From: Cladophialophora immunda
Lineage: Eukaryota; Ascomycota; Eurotiomycetes; Chaetothyriales; Herpotrichiellaceae
Assembly: GCF_000835495.1 (NCBI RefSeq)
Contig: NW_015622542.1
Location: 6,509,936-6,573,935 of the forward strand
DNA: 64,000 nt
Direction: 5' to 3'
The translations under genes were made by a program, and so were the position numbers. Positions 21,519 through 33,641 of the stretch are shown piece after piece. The notes beneath the pieces are model-generated. The model worked only from the letters and a program-made list of their open reading frames with translations. It was not told the origin of the DNA and ran no database searches. Within the stretch, counting starts at the first letter, position 1. Each line of letters opens with the position of its first letter.

Positions 21519-24500
21519 ATGGACCCTTTTGCAAGAGATCCTCGATACGTCTTCGTGGACGAGAATGTCCCGCCGCTCCTAGCGAATACCTACATCCAAG
21601 ACGGCTTCTTCCTGCCTTCAGCTAACTTTGATGGCATCCAACAAGGCTTCGAATTTCCTGACCCCACCTTCCAGCCTGAGTCGATGCAGGTTGACACCAA
21701 GATAGCATTATCACCATGGGGAGACGCGCCTGAGTTTGCCCAAGATCGACCGCAGACCAATGTGCCCGATTGCAAAGAGTACCCAGAGTGCAGAAAGAGA
21801 TGTCTGACAAACAATGGGGATGGTGTCGACACCGATGAATCAGACTTCACGTTGGATTTCGAGCCGTGCCCAAAAAAACATAGAGGTGAAATCGAAAACT
21901 ATGGTCTCCCTTTCTCTGAGTCTTTACTAGGGGGTTCTGCACTGCATACCTCGCGTACGATGTGCCCAAACGACCAGGACCCGTCCAGCTATAAGCCGAC
22001 TGAAAACGTTGTTGTTAGTCACATGCACCAGCGCGCCGATCATCAAGTGATCGCACGCACGCCCGACCAGCAAGAAGAATTTCCAGTTACGTCCTCTTCT
22101 GCGGGCTTTGACTTTGATCAGGCTGTTCTTCAACTTGAAGCGGCCGAGCTTTCGATGAAAGATGAAGAACAAGTTGCTCCCTTGCTTGACGAAGAGCGAT
22201 CTTCATCGTGCGAGGTACGGTCTCAAACATCGTCCGGCGATGTGCATTCAAGCGAAACCAACATAGCGAGTCCAACTACAAGCGATGAAGGACAGATTGA
22301 TTGTGATTACAATGCCGACCTCACTCTGCAGCAGTGTGATTCTTGTTTTGGAATGGTATGCTTGCCCTTACCTTCTAAGTTTCTAGCAATAATGCTTTTG
22401 GCCTCCCGGTCGACTCGTTCTATGTGACTAGAGCAGCATAGCCCAAGAAGTTGAGTCCACGAGATGCTAATCATATGATAGATCCACGCCAAATTTTCAA
22501 ACTCAAAGTTTGTTCCAGATAACGATCAACCTCACACCGAACTCTACTTGAAGGTGGAAGAAGAACTGGTTTTCTTGTATCAAAGAGCATCAGGCAAGTT
22601 TGTTGGTGTCACTGATGCTTCCGCTGGCAGAACCCTGAGTCAACTGAAGAGCCGGTTTACTGTCGCATTTCATTCCTTTATTGTACTCCAGGACGGCGGC
22701 GGACACAAGCAAAAGATGCCACCTGGAGAATACAAGCTTCAGATCATCATATATGGGCTGAATAATGATGCCGATGAAGTCGGAGCTCTGCTATCAACAC
22801 ACAATTTATTCTTACAGCATCCTTGGCAAGTTGATCCTACGAAGCCATATTCGAACCCACACTACCTCTCCCGGCCAGGGAGAGACATGAATGAAGAGCG
22901 GTACAGAAGTACAGCGGCCTCCTATTCTTGTCCTGATGAACCGGTGCTCGACGAGGTTGGTCATGCTCGCGTGCTCAAGGTTTTTGAGTCTGCTCGTGGC
23001 CCCACCACGTTTGTGAAGCCTCGGATTGCCACTTGTTTGAAGACACCCTTGAAAGACTACCAAATGCTGGCCCTAGTCATGATGTTCGAAAAAGAAAACG
23101 GAACGATTGAGGGGTCCAGTTTCCCATCTTTGTGGCAGGTCCGCGACTTCTGTGGGAAAAAGAGACATCTCAATGCGGTTACGAAGGCATTTGAAGCTGA
23201 AGGCGCTGACTTTCGCCATGGTGGCCTCCTTGCAGATGATATGGGCCTCGGGAAGACTCTGACTACCTTGGCATTCATCGCTTCTTCAAAAGCCGCTGGC
23301 ATTGGCAATGAAGATCAGTGTAAGGCGGATTTGTCCCCGCAGCCTCCATCTCTTGTTGTTGCCCCGAAGACAGCAATTCCCGTTTGGGAGGAGCAGATCC
23401 AAAAACACTTTGAGAGAAACAAGCTGCGACTTTATGTCTACCACGGCGCAGCTCGGAAAATCTCGAGTTTTACATCTGTTACTCATGACATCGTCATTAC
23501 GACCTATGAGACACTCACCACGGAATGGTCCAGACACGCTAAGAAGCCCCTGTTTTCCCATTTTTGGCATCGCATCATTCTCGACGAGGCACATGAGATT
23601 CGCAACACCAATTCAGCCAAGCATCGTGCTGTCTGTGACCTGAGGGCTCACTATCGATGGTGCCTGACCGGGACCCCCGTTCAGAACATGATAGAAGACT
23701 ACGGTGCAATTCTCAAGTTTCTCCGAATTAACCCATTCCTTTCCAAACATGCATTCAACCACTATATCGCGAATCCTATCAAGTCCGGGCGAGATGAAGG
23801 TTTCAGGACTTTGGAGACCCTTGTTAGGGCTACCTCGCTGCGACGGACAAAGCAATCAGACCTCAAACAGGGTGACCTTCCCAAAAGGCAAGCAATCATT
23901 TACCCCGTTGATCTTAGTGCAGCGGAAAGGAGTATCTACGAATTCTTCAGGAAAAGAGCTTCCAATTTGGCCTTTGGTCCTGATGGCGAGGCTGGGACGG
24001 TCACAGCCTTAGGCAATATTTTGCCAACTTTGACAAAGCTCCGACAAATTTGCAACCACAGCACAGGGCTACTGTCGCCAGCAATGCTAGCCGCTGCTGA
24101 GGATCGAGGTCTAGGGTTCATGACAGATTCTGATTTACAACAAGATCGATGTGACCAGTGCCATCTACCGTTTGCAGATGTCGAAGACGTTGGTCTCACG
24201 GAGCTGGACTTGGCCTGTGCGCATTCGCTATGTCAGAGGTGTTTGCGGCTGGCTCAGAATAACGAAACTATGCGAAATGCCGATGACCTGGATTGTCCCG
24301 TTTGCAGCAAGGCTAGCTCGCGCTCTTCTCGTGCCGGTCCAAGAGGTGGTGCACTCTCCCAGACGCTACTCGAAGCCGAGTTGGGGCCTTCTACCAAGAT
24401 TCTGGCCCTCGTCCAGAATCTCCGACAAGATAGATCTGAATCAGCAGAACGACCTTACAAAAGGCAAGTGATGTGCATAACCTCTACTTCGTTGGCTCTG

Positions 24501-25154
24501 ACCGTTTACAGTGTTGTTTTCTCCTGTTGGACGCGGATGTTGGATCTCATTGAGCTCTTTCTCAAACAAGACGGATTCAAAGTGCAGCGAATCGATGGAA
24601 GCAAATCACTATCACAGCGGCGTGATGCTTTGAAATCCTTCCGCGAGGATTCCAACTGTCTTGTCATGCTGGCATCCATTGATTGCGCTGGTTGCGGGTT
24701 CGTCAGGCTATTCCCATTCCATTTCGTTCTCTAACTCAGTGATGCTCTAGGCTGGACCTAACAGCAGCAAATCGGGTACATCTAATGGAACCCCAGTGGA
24801 ACCCAATGGCCGAAGAACAAGCTCTTGATAGGGTCTACAGACTCGGACAACAACGGGACGTACTGGCAATCCGCTACATCGTCAGAGATTCAATAGAGGA
24901 GGCAAGTCCCGGAGATTGCAACATTTGGATACATCATGAAGGGCCTTATACACTAACTATCTTCCCTCAGTATGTCCAGCAAGTCCAGAAGAACAAGACA
25001 GATTTGATTAATCGAACGTTTGGCGAGACTGGGTTGAGTCGACACCAAATTGAGCAGGAACGTTTGGACGTAAGCGGCAGACCCGATGTCTCCTTCGCGC
25101 GGTATATTGACCTGCTAATTACTTATACAGCTTCTCAAACGCACACTGCTGTGA
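21519..25154 (+). CDS. SNF2-family DNA-dependent ATPase with RING finger
   Basis: Predicted nuclear chromatin-remodelling or repair translocase of the Rad5/HLTF/Rad16-like type. Six exons (21519-22355, 22482-24463, 24512-24697, 24751-24901, 24971-25069, 25131-25154) give about 1092 residues, all in phase. Residues 1-280 are acidic and disordered, then comes a conserved N-terminal domain. The helicase core carries DDMGLGKT near residue 531, a DEAH box near 646 and LTGTPVQN. A RING-type cluster (CDQC...CAHSLCQRC...CPVC) lies near 836-885. The C-terminal helicase half follows (VVFSCWTRMLDL, IDGSKSLSQRR, DRVYRLGQQRD). The third and fifth exons are joined through donors reading gcaagt rather than GT. 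The start is the first in-frame ATG; the frame is open slightly upstream, so a 5' exon may be missing. Confidence 0.85.
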
Positions 25155-25955
25155 TCTCCCCATGTTTTTACTGTCAAATGCACTGTCGCTGTCGGATATG
25201 GATGAAACTTTCCACTCTTCAACAGTGGCAGTTACTGCGAAAATGTTGTATTTCCATACCACATTGGAAGAAAATGCCGTCCCCTATCTTCGAGCGGTTA
25301 GCATTGCTTCTTGGTGAGGATTTGTCCATTTGTCGATGGATTATCCGTGGCGACTCTAGAATACAAGGACATACCGCTATGTATCACGAATCTGTCGAGG
25401 CCGCTTTAGATCCTGTCGGCCCTTGACTCAGCTCTTCCCTGCCTGAGTTTATCTGGGTTCCTTAGAACTCAGATACTAGAGTGTGCTTCTTTAATGATAT
25501 GACACTAATCATTATTATTGCCATATTAATCAATATCAACTGTCTCCCAGGTGGCCGTCGTTGAAAAGTGGGCGCTTGGCTGCTGCGGAGGGTCGGCGAC
25601 AAAGCAGCTCCGCGCCTGCGCCACTCTGAGAAATCCATACGACAAACCGCATCTTCCTCTGGGCCAAACCGCGTCGCCAGCATGGTCAATCTTGCCTTTG
25701 TTCTGTCAAAGCCTCTGGGCACCGATCCACGGCGGGCGAGATCTGATTCCCTCATGATGACAAAAGAGATGATTAAGCTCGTCAAGATGCAGTATCCCAG
25801 CCTCATTACTGTGGCTTCACCACCCAACCCTCCAAGCCGCTATTTCGACCCGCTCCAAGACGACATACTTCAGAGTATAAACCTCCCCGTCAACGTGTGA
25901 ACTTTCAAGCCATCATCCCACTTCTGCATGTCCACGTACGCCGCCGAGCACTTCA
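25155..25955. other. Intergenic
   Basis: 801 bases. The frame stays open past the SNF2 stop in an intron-read-through reading, but the spliced frame stops at 25154. No supported gene; presumed 3' end and promoter of the next regulator. Confidence 0.4.
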
Positions 25956-28150
25956 ATGCCCCCTCAAGAGATGAGCTATCAGCCACCACCACAACAGTCC
26001 CCTCTGCCCACGCAGGATCTCCCTTGCCTTGACTGCCGACGGAGGAAGGTCCGGTGTTCGAAAACGGAGCCATGTTTCAATTGCCAGCGCTTCAGCGTCG
26101 AGTGCGTCTACGAAGACTCGAGCCGTCTGGTGAGCAGACGCACGCCCAAGTCGACTGATCCCCTGTCCAAACGAGTCGCCGAACTCGAAGACCTCGTGCG
26201 AAACCTAAGTCGTCGACAGCAGCAAGGTTAGTCTCCTTCCCAGCGCCAGCTCAACAAGAGGATGCGGACTTAGACTTCGTCCCAAATACAGGAAACCCCA
26301 TGGAAACCATGACCCAGAACGTCTTGCACAAGGTCTCTTGTCAAGCTGCAACACCAGAGGACGGTGCTACAGAGGGCAAGCTTGTATTCGACAAGGACAG
26401 ATCCCGCTATCTCCACAAAGGGTTTTGGGCTGCTATGTATGACGAAGTTCGTTCAGCGCAAACCTCCAGTTGCATCGAACCTGCACATTTTTTTCTGGAC
26501 CGAGTCTGATCTTGTTGTCGTGCAGGTAGGAGACCTGAGGTTTACTTTGCAAGCAGAGCCCAAGTTGCAAGACGACGCGTTCTTCTTCCCGTACACAAGT
26601 GGTCAGAGTCAACCTGCCGTGGCCCACCCCTCGATCCCCGAGAGCGACTTCTTGATCCAGACGTTTCTTGACAAGGTCGACCCGTTCGTCAAGATCCTGC
26701 ACAAGCCGACGCTGCAGCTCGAACTGAACCATTTTCGACGCAGTGTGTGTGCGCGTTCTACGGAGTTTGAATGCCGTCTCTTCACGATCTACTCTCTAGC
26801 ACTTCTGTCGATGTGTTCGACGCTGGTCGAGTATCGCCTTCACGAGTCCAAAAAGGTCTTGCTTTCACGCTTCCGCTCATATGTGGAACAAGTTCTAAGT
26901 CGAGTAAATCTAACCACAAGTCACTCCTTATCCACGTTGCAGACATTCTTGCTATATATTGTAAGTGTCAATCTCTCGGTCTTGACTCTAAATCTACACG
27001 GACTCACCGCTCCCTTCAGACTCTACTATTCTGGACAGGCGAAATGCTTCACGCGAACAGTCTCTTGGCAGTAGCGATTGCAATGGCCAGGCGAATGGGC
27101 CTCAACCACGATGGAACGCACTTCTCCCTTTCCCCCTGGCAGATCGAGCTCCGGCGACGACTATGGCACCACCTTGCGCTTTTGGATGCCTGGTGTGTTG
27201 AGAACCACGGGGTCCAGCCAATCCTCCAACCTGGAGACGCCGACACGTCTCTACCCCAGAACCAGGATGACGCGGACTGGGATACTACCGAGTTTGCCTC
27301 AACCCGTCCCAAGGAACACAACAAATTCACCGACATGACGTTGGCTCTGATGCATTACGAGGTGGGCGCTCTCACCATGTTTGTCATGAACAACACGTAC
27401 ACGCCCTCCATGACGGTCCGTGGGTATTTGGATCTCCAGAACGAGGTCCTGCGACAAGCCCGGGATCGACTGGACATTCTCTATGCCAGGAACCTGGATG
27501 AAACCGACATCCTGCAGAAGCTGGCAAAAGACCTCATGCACCAAGCCTTCAAAAGAGTGCGATTGATCCAGCTCCAGCCGATCCTCAATGCCAAGGGCAT
27601 CGACGAAGGCCAGCGCGCCGGGCTCGAGGCCAAGGTCTACCACCTGGCCATCGACTACTGCAAAAGCACGCAGAATCTCATCACCTTCTACACCCCCTAC
27701 AGCCTCGACTGGGCCGTCATCCGCGCCTTTTCGTGGCACTCGGTCGCCACCATGCTCTCCATGGTCCTCCGCCACGAGGCGCTCAGCACCACCCCCGAGG
27801 CCCGCGCCGCGAGCAGCCGCATCGAGCGCCTCTTCCAGAACCGTCCCTCGATCGACTACCTCGCCGGCAACGACAACCTGTGGGAGCCGCTCAGGGTCTT
27901 GCGTGCCGAACTCGCCGCGCGGGAGCGCGCTGTCGCTGCCGCCGCCGCCGCCGTGGCTCAGAATGGCGTGGGGGTCGACGTGGTGGGCACGGCAGGGTCG
28001 GACGCTGGGACGACGGACGAGTGGGCCGACTTGGTTTCCATGACTTCGACGAGCATTGATCCCGCGCTGTTTGGATTGGTGGGTGTGGGTGTTTGTGAAG
28101 GCGAGGACCTTGGTTTTGAAACTCTCCCGGACCTGGAAGCGTTCACGTAA
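25956..28150 (+). CDS. Zn2Cys6 fungal-type transcription factor
   Basis: Nuclear regulator of 663 residues. Exons 25956-26226, 26292-26446, 26526-26960 and 27020-28150 all keep frame. The zinc cluster is at residues 24-50 (CLDCRRRKVRC, then CFNCQRFSVEC) and is followed by a short coiled-coil (KRVAELEDLVRNLSRRQQQ). Then comes the fungal-specific middle homology domain (PF04082): DFLIQTFLDKVDPFVKILHK, QTFLLYITLLFWTGE, and AIAMARRMGLNHDG followed by ELRRRLWHHLALLD. The C-terminus has an alanine run coded by GCC repeats near 27940 and an acidic tail that could be an activation region. Targets unknown. The second donor (gttcgt) is non-consensus, but the junction gives the expected MYDEVGDLR. Confidence 0.9.
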
Positions 28151-28401
28151 AAAGCGATGACCTCTGCGGCGTCACGATTTGGGAGGTATGCAAGAAGCCT
28201 AAGGATGGCAGGTTATAGAAATGCTTCCGGGTATCCAATGTTTTAAGTATACAGGCTGTTACACATGATCCGGGAACGTTTCTGTGGTCCTCTGAATCTT
28301 TCGCTACCGGCCGCCGCGTCCCACAGTCACTAAGCAGGTTATCCGCTATGAGTGCATTCTGCAGAAAAAGGTAGGATTTCTGAGAATCGTTCTCACGTCC
28401 A

Positions 28402-29440
28402 TCACCGCTGGTATGGGGTTGACTTTGTCTGCTCTAGCGGGCTGTCATCCTCCAGCACAGACCGTGGTTCTTCAAGGATTTCGGCCACTTCCTTCTGTCC
28501 GACCAGTATCCGCGCTTGGTTATATGACAACTGGCGGTCGACCAGGACTTCTCTGATAAGGCTCATCGTTTCTCGTACCTGTCGAGGCCACGCGGTCAGC
28601 GATTTCCACCACCACACGAGGTCTAGTGTTTAACAGAGTGTGCGTAATTTTTGTCTCAGAAAACTTTTCAGTACTATTCGAATCATGACCAACGAGGATT
28701 AAGCGGTCCCTGGAGGCCGGAGTTTCATATCGGCGAGTGAAAGGATGGGGTTCATCATTGCGACTTTGACGGGCGAAGGGGTGAATCACTTACAACGGCA
28801 ACTCGCTCTTCGCTTTCCACTTCTCCATAGCCTGCCCTCAGACGTTGTCTCTCTTTTTCTCGAGTCAAGGTTCGATTCTGCTCCTTGACGCACACCCAGT
28901 AGAGCTTGTGGAGATCTTCAAAGGATTTCACAGATAACTCTTTGTACGTCCAGGCCCGACCTATTTGTTCCCGCGAAAATGGTTAGTCCGCGTCATCATG
29001 CACTCTCCGCACAAGGGAGCAAAGGCTTTTAGCATACCATGGCTCGACTCATCGTCCGGTGGAAGCAGTGACTGTTTCGACTTATCAAAGAAACCCCAGA
29101 GTCCATGGTCCGCAGATTCAGCATATTCTGCCGCCGTTCCCCTGTGATCCCGTGCCACGGGCACTGGAAGGGGGTATTTCCACAGTCCTCGCGTGCTCCT
29201 AGGTCCCGTCCGTCGGATAGCAGAGACACCTCTTTTCTTGTTCCTATCAATCTTCGGACGCGCGTGTAGTGCCCAGTTTGTGTGGCTTTTCTTTTCGTCC
29301 TTTTTGGTTGCATATGATCGAAGGCTCGGAGTTGATAATGTGACTGCGGTAGCAACTGACCTGGCGAAAGCTGGTGCCAGGAACAGGGGGATGCTTGTCA
29401 CTGACGGGGCCCCAGCGATTGTCCTGGATACCGACGCCAT
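28402..29440 (-). CDS. MRPL4: Mitochondrial large-subunit ribosomal protein L4 (uL29m, MRP-L47 family)
   Basis: Component of the mitochondrial 54S ribosomal subunit. Three in-phase exons on the minus strand start at the ATG 29440. A basic, Ser/Ala-rich presequence suits mitochondrial import. The MRP-L47 signature is rebuilt across the first intron: SRGLWKYPLPVP..., GLWGFFDKSKQSLLPP, then RAWTYKELSVKSFEDLHKLYW and KEQNRTLTREKERQRLRAGYG. The last exon continues VRETMSLIREVLVDRQLSYNQAR and ends at 28402. The gene is back to back with SMC2 across 276 bases, a compact housekeeping promoter. Confidence 0.92.
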
Positions 29441-29716
29441 CCTTGACTATCGGACGCCTTCAAAACCGTAAGAGTCGAAGTCGACTGAGATTATAGGTCT
29501 GGTTGGAGCGTAGCAGTTGGGGTTGTAGAGAAGCTCGGGGAGATTCACAATTGAAAACTGCGCCAAGACTGGCTCGCTACACCTTCTCTAAGAGCGATCG
29601 GCTAACCAAATCGAGAGGTGTCAACAAACCGACTGTATCAATCAGTAGGAGAAAGACTCCCTCATGCGCTTGGACGTGTTGAGTGGTATGATCGCGTTGA
29701 CTGTGTAATTCGGCAT
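29441..29716. promoter_or_regulatory. Compact divergent promoter, MRPL4 / SMC2
   Basis: 276 bases between the MRPL4 ATG (minus) and the SMC2 ATG (plus). Both promoters must lie here. I do not assign individual factor sites. Confidence 0.45.
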
Positions 29717-32700
29717 CATGAAAATCATAGAGTTGGTCATCGATGGGTAAGGGCCCTACAACTGTCGCTTGAATAACACCGATAACTAACGAATGCAGCT
29801 TCAAATCCTACAGCCAGAGAACCGTCATCTCCGGCTGGGATCAAAGCTTCAATGCCGTGACAGGACTCAATGGATCCGGAAAGTCCAATATCCTTGACTC
29901 AATATGTTTCGTACTGGGCATCACGAACATGTCCACGGTCCGAGCGCAGAACCTCCAAGACCTCATCTACAAGCGCGGCCAGGCGGGAGTAACAAAGGCG
30001 AGCGTCACCATCGTTTTTGACAACAGCGACAAGAGCACGAGCCCGATCGGCTTCGAAGAATATGCGCAGATTAGCGTGACGCGACAGATAGTTATGGGCG
30101 GGACAAGCAAATATCTCATCAATGGTCACCGAGCGCAGCAGACCACAGTACAGAACTTGTTCCAGAGCGTCGGACTAAACATCAACAACCCAAATTTTAT
30201 CATCATGCAGGGGCGCATCACCAAAGTCCTCAACATGAAAGCTGCCGAAATACTGGCCATGATCGAAGAAGCTGCAGGAACTCGTATGTTTGAGGATCGC
30301 AAGGAAAAAGCTGTCAAGACCATGGCGAAGAAGGAGATGAAGGTAGTCGAGATAGAGGGCCTGCTACGCGAAGAAATCGAGCCCAAACTTGACAAACTGC
30401 GCGGTGAGAAACGAGCGTGGTTAGATTATCAGAAGACACAAAGCGAGCTCGAGAGATTGACACGAGTGGTTGTCGCAGCAGACTACGTTCGATCTGGCGA
30501 AAGGATGAAGAGCGCAACTCAAGAACACGAAGTCAAGCGAGCCAAGGTACAACACCTGGAGGAGAATGCCGTTAAGTTGAAACGCGAGATCGAGAACTTG
30601 GATGAAGACGCCCAACGCGTTCGTGCAGTTCGAGAAAAGGAGATGCGCAAAGGCGGGCGGTTTCAAGCAGTCGAAGCCCAGGTGAAAGAGCTGAGTCACG
30701 AACTTGTACGCCTCGCTACTGTGCTCGATCTGAAGCACTCTAGTCTGTCCGAAGAAGAGCAGAAAAAGAAAGACATTGCGAAATCTGTCAAGAGTCTGGA
30801 AAAACAAGTGAGTGACAAAAAAGCAGGGCTGGCGAAACTGCAGTCGCAGTGGGACGGCGCGAAAGCCGAGCATGATTCGCAAAACTCAGAAGTTGAGAAG
30901 AAGGAGGAGCTCCTGTCAACGCTACAGACCGGAGTTGCTTCTCGCGAAGGCCAGGAAAGTGGGTATCAAGGCCAACTGCATGAAGCTAGAAACCGATTGA
31001 CAGCCGCAACCACCGAGCAAGAACAAGCCAAGATGAAGATCTCGCATCTTGAGAAGCGAATAAAGGAAGACGAGCCCCGAGCCAAAAAGGCACGGGAACA
31101 AAATGCGGATCTCCTCAAGGGTCTCGAAGTGCTCCGCAAGGAAGCACAGAAGCTGGAGAGCGACCTGCAAAAGCTGGGATTTGAACCTGGCCGGGAGGAG
31201 AGCATGCGGGAGCAGGAAGTTGCTCTTCAAAAGAGCATCCGCACTCTAACCCAACAAGCCGACGAGCTAAAGCGAAAAGTTGCAAACGTTGACTTTCATT
31301 TCAGCGACCCTTCGCCAAACTTTGACCGCTCGAGGGTGAAGGGGTTGGTTGCTCAACTCTTTACTTTGGATAAGGACAAATCCGTCGCCGGTACCGCTCT
31401 CGAGATATGTGCTGGCGGTAGGTTGTACAACGTCGTCGTCGACACAGCAGAGACCGGGACACAATTGCTCCAGCACGGAAAGCTGAAAAAGCGAGTGACC
31501 ATCATCCCTCTCAACAAGATTTCGGCTTTCAGAGCTTCAGCAGAGAAGGTTGGTGCCGCACAGCGAATAGCACCTGGCAAGGTTGATCTCGCCCTATCAT
31601 TGATTGGGTACGACCACGAAGTATCTGCAGCCATGGATTACGTCTTTGGGACCACATTGATCTGTCAGGATGCAGAAACAGCAAAACGGGTCACATTCGA
31701 TCCAGCAGTCAGGCTGAAGAGCGTGACGCTTGAAGGAGACGTCTATGACCCATCAGGTACACTTTCTGGAGGAAGTGCTCCGAATTCCAGCGGCGTCCTT
31801 GTGATCCTCCAGAAGCTGAATGAGGTCACGAAAGAATTACAAAAGCACCAATCAGAGCTTCAACAGCTCCAAGAGACCATGAAAAAAGAGCAATCAAAGC
31901 TCGCCAATATCAAGTCCGTCAAGCAAGTTCTGGATCTCAAAAGCCATGAAATCAAACTTGCAGAGGAGCAGATCTCCGGCAATTCTTCCTCATCGATCAT
32001 CCACGCGATCGAAGAGATGAAAGCATCCATCGTGCAGTTGAAGCAAGATATGGCGGGTGCCAAAGCCCGGGAGACCGAGGCAACAAAAGATGTGAAGCGG
32101 ATTGAGAAGGACATGGAGGATTTCAGTAAGAACAAGGACAGCAAACTCAAAGAACTCGAAAAGTCATTGGTCGACCTGAAAAAGTCACTCAGCAAGACAT
32201 CAGCCGCGATCAAGACGCTTCAAAAAGAATTGCAGGACACAAAGATCGACTGTGAACAAGCAGAAAGCGATTTGAACGCGGCTCTGGAGCAACTTTCCGA
32301 GGCCGACACCGCCATTGAGACCCAGAAAGAGGAACTCCAGAATCTCCGGCAAGAAGAAGCCACCGTGAAGAGCAACCATGATATCGCACAGGCCGAACTG
32401 GACGACGAACGAGCAAAACTGACGGGGTTCGACGACGAGCTGCGCGAATTGGAACAAGCCAAATCTAAGAAGTCCAAACAGATCGCTGAAGAGGCCCTCG
32501 AGGCACAAAAACTGGGCCATGCGGTCGAGAAAGCTCAGAAGGACGCTCAAGCAGCCGCACAACTGGTGGCAGCGCTGGAAAAGGAACATGACTGGATTGA
32601 GGACAACAAAGACCAATTTGGGCGCCCCGGCACGCCGTACGATTTCCACGGCAAGAACCTGTCCGAGAGTCGAGCAACCCTGAAAAACGTCACCGAGAGG

Positions 32701-33381
32701 TTCCAGGGGATGAAGAAAAAGATCAATCCCAAGGTGATGCCCATGATCGATAGTGTCGAGAAGAAAGAGGCATCTTTGAAGAACATGCTCCGTACAGTCA
32801 TCCGGGACAAGAAGAAGATTGAGGAGACAATCAGCACGCTGGACGAATACAAGAAAGAGGCTCTTATCAAGACATGGCGCAAAGTCACCGAGGACTTTGG
32901 CAACATCTTTTCGGACCTTTTGCCAGGGAACAACACTGCGAAATTGGTGCCGTTAGACGACAATATTGATCGGATTCAGGAAGGGTTGGAGGTGAAGGTG
33001 TGTTTGGGAAAGGTCTGGAAACAGAGTCTCACGGAGCTTTCGGGTGGTCAAAGGTATGCCATGCTTGCAGTCTCTCCTTCTCCAATCGCCACAGTGCTAA
33101 TGGATTGTCATAGATCGCTCATTGCTCTGTCCCTCATCCTTGCCTTGTTACAGTTCAAGCCCGCTCCGATGTATATCCTGGACGAGGTGGACGCGGCATT
33201 GGATCTTTCGCACACTCAAAATATTGGTCGGATCATCAAGACAAGGTTCCAGGGGTCGCAGTTTATCGTCGTCAGTTTGAAGGATGGCATGTTTCAGAAC
33301 GCCAATCGTGTCTTCCGGACGAGATTTAGCGAGGGAACAAGCGTGGTGTCTGTGATGACACCTGGGGAGTTGAAGGGTTGA
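29717..33381 (+). CDS. SMC2: Structural maintenance of chromosomes protein 2 (condensin)
   Basis: ATPase subunit of the nuclear condensin complex, partner of SMC4, needed for mitotic chromosome compaction. Exons 29717-29745, 29799-33053 and 33114-33381 keep frame and give 1183 residues, the normal length. The N-terminus reads MKIIELVIDGFKSYSQRTVI with Walker A GLNGSGKSN near residue 32 and an SMC2-typical AQNLQDLIYKRGQAG. Two long coiled coils flank the hinge (near 510-670). The C-terminal head has the ABC signature LSGGQR, split by the last intron, and Walker B MYILDEVDAALD. The first exon codes only nine full codons plus two bases. Confidence 0.97.
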
Positions 33382-33641
33382 GTGCTGCTTTTGTCGAAAG
33401 TTCTTTGTCGGGTGAACTCATTTGGGAGGCGTCTTGGGATTGATGTGATATGTTTGGTCGTGGCGATCTGAGTCCATTTAAGTACCTGTTGGGTTGGTCG
33501 ATGAGTTCATGACTTGACGAGGGCATGTTTTGGAGTGGTGAAGTAGGTGAATCTTCCGCTTGCGGGTTGGCGATCAGGCGCTGTCCTCATTGCCAACGCT
33601 GCCATGATTTGGCACAAATCTCTAACAAGCCTGGCTCTTCT
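33382..33641. other. Convergent intergenic region
   Basis: 260 bases between the stops of SMC2 (+) and the isomerase gene (-). No gene seen. Confidence 0.5.

Noticed and set aside
25155..25426. Continued open frame after the SNF2 gene
   Set aside because: It needs intron read-through; the spliced frame ends LLKRTLL at 25154.
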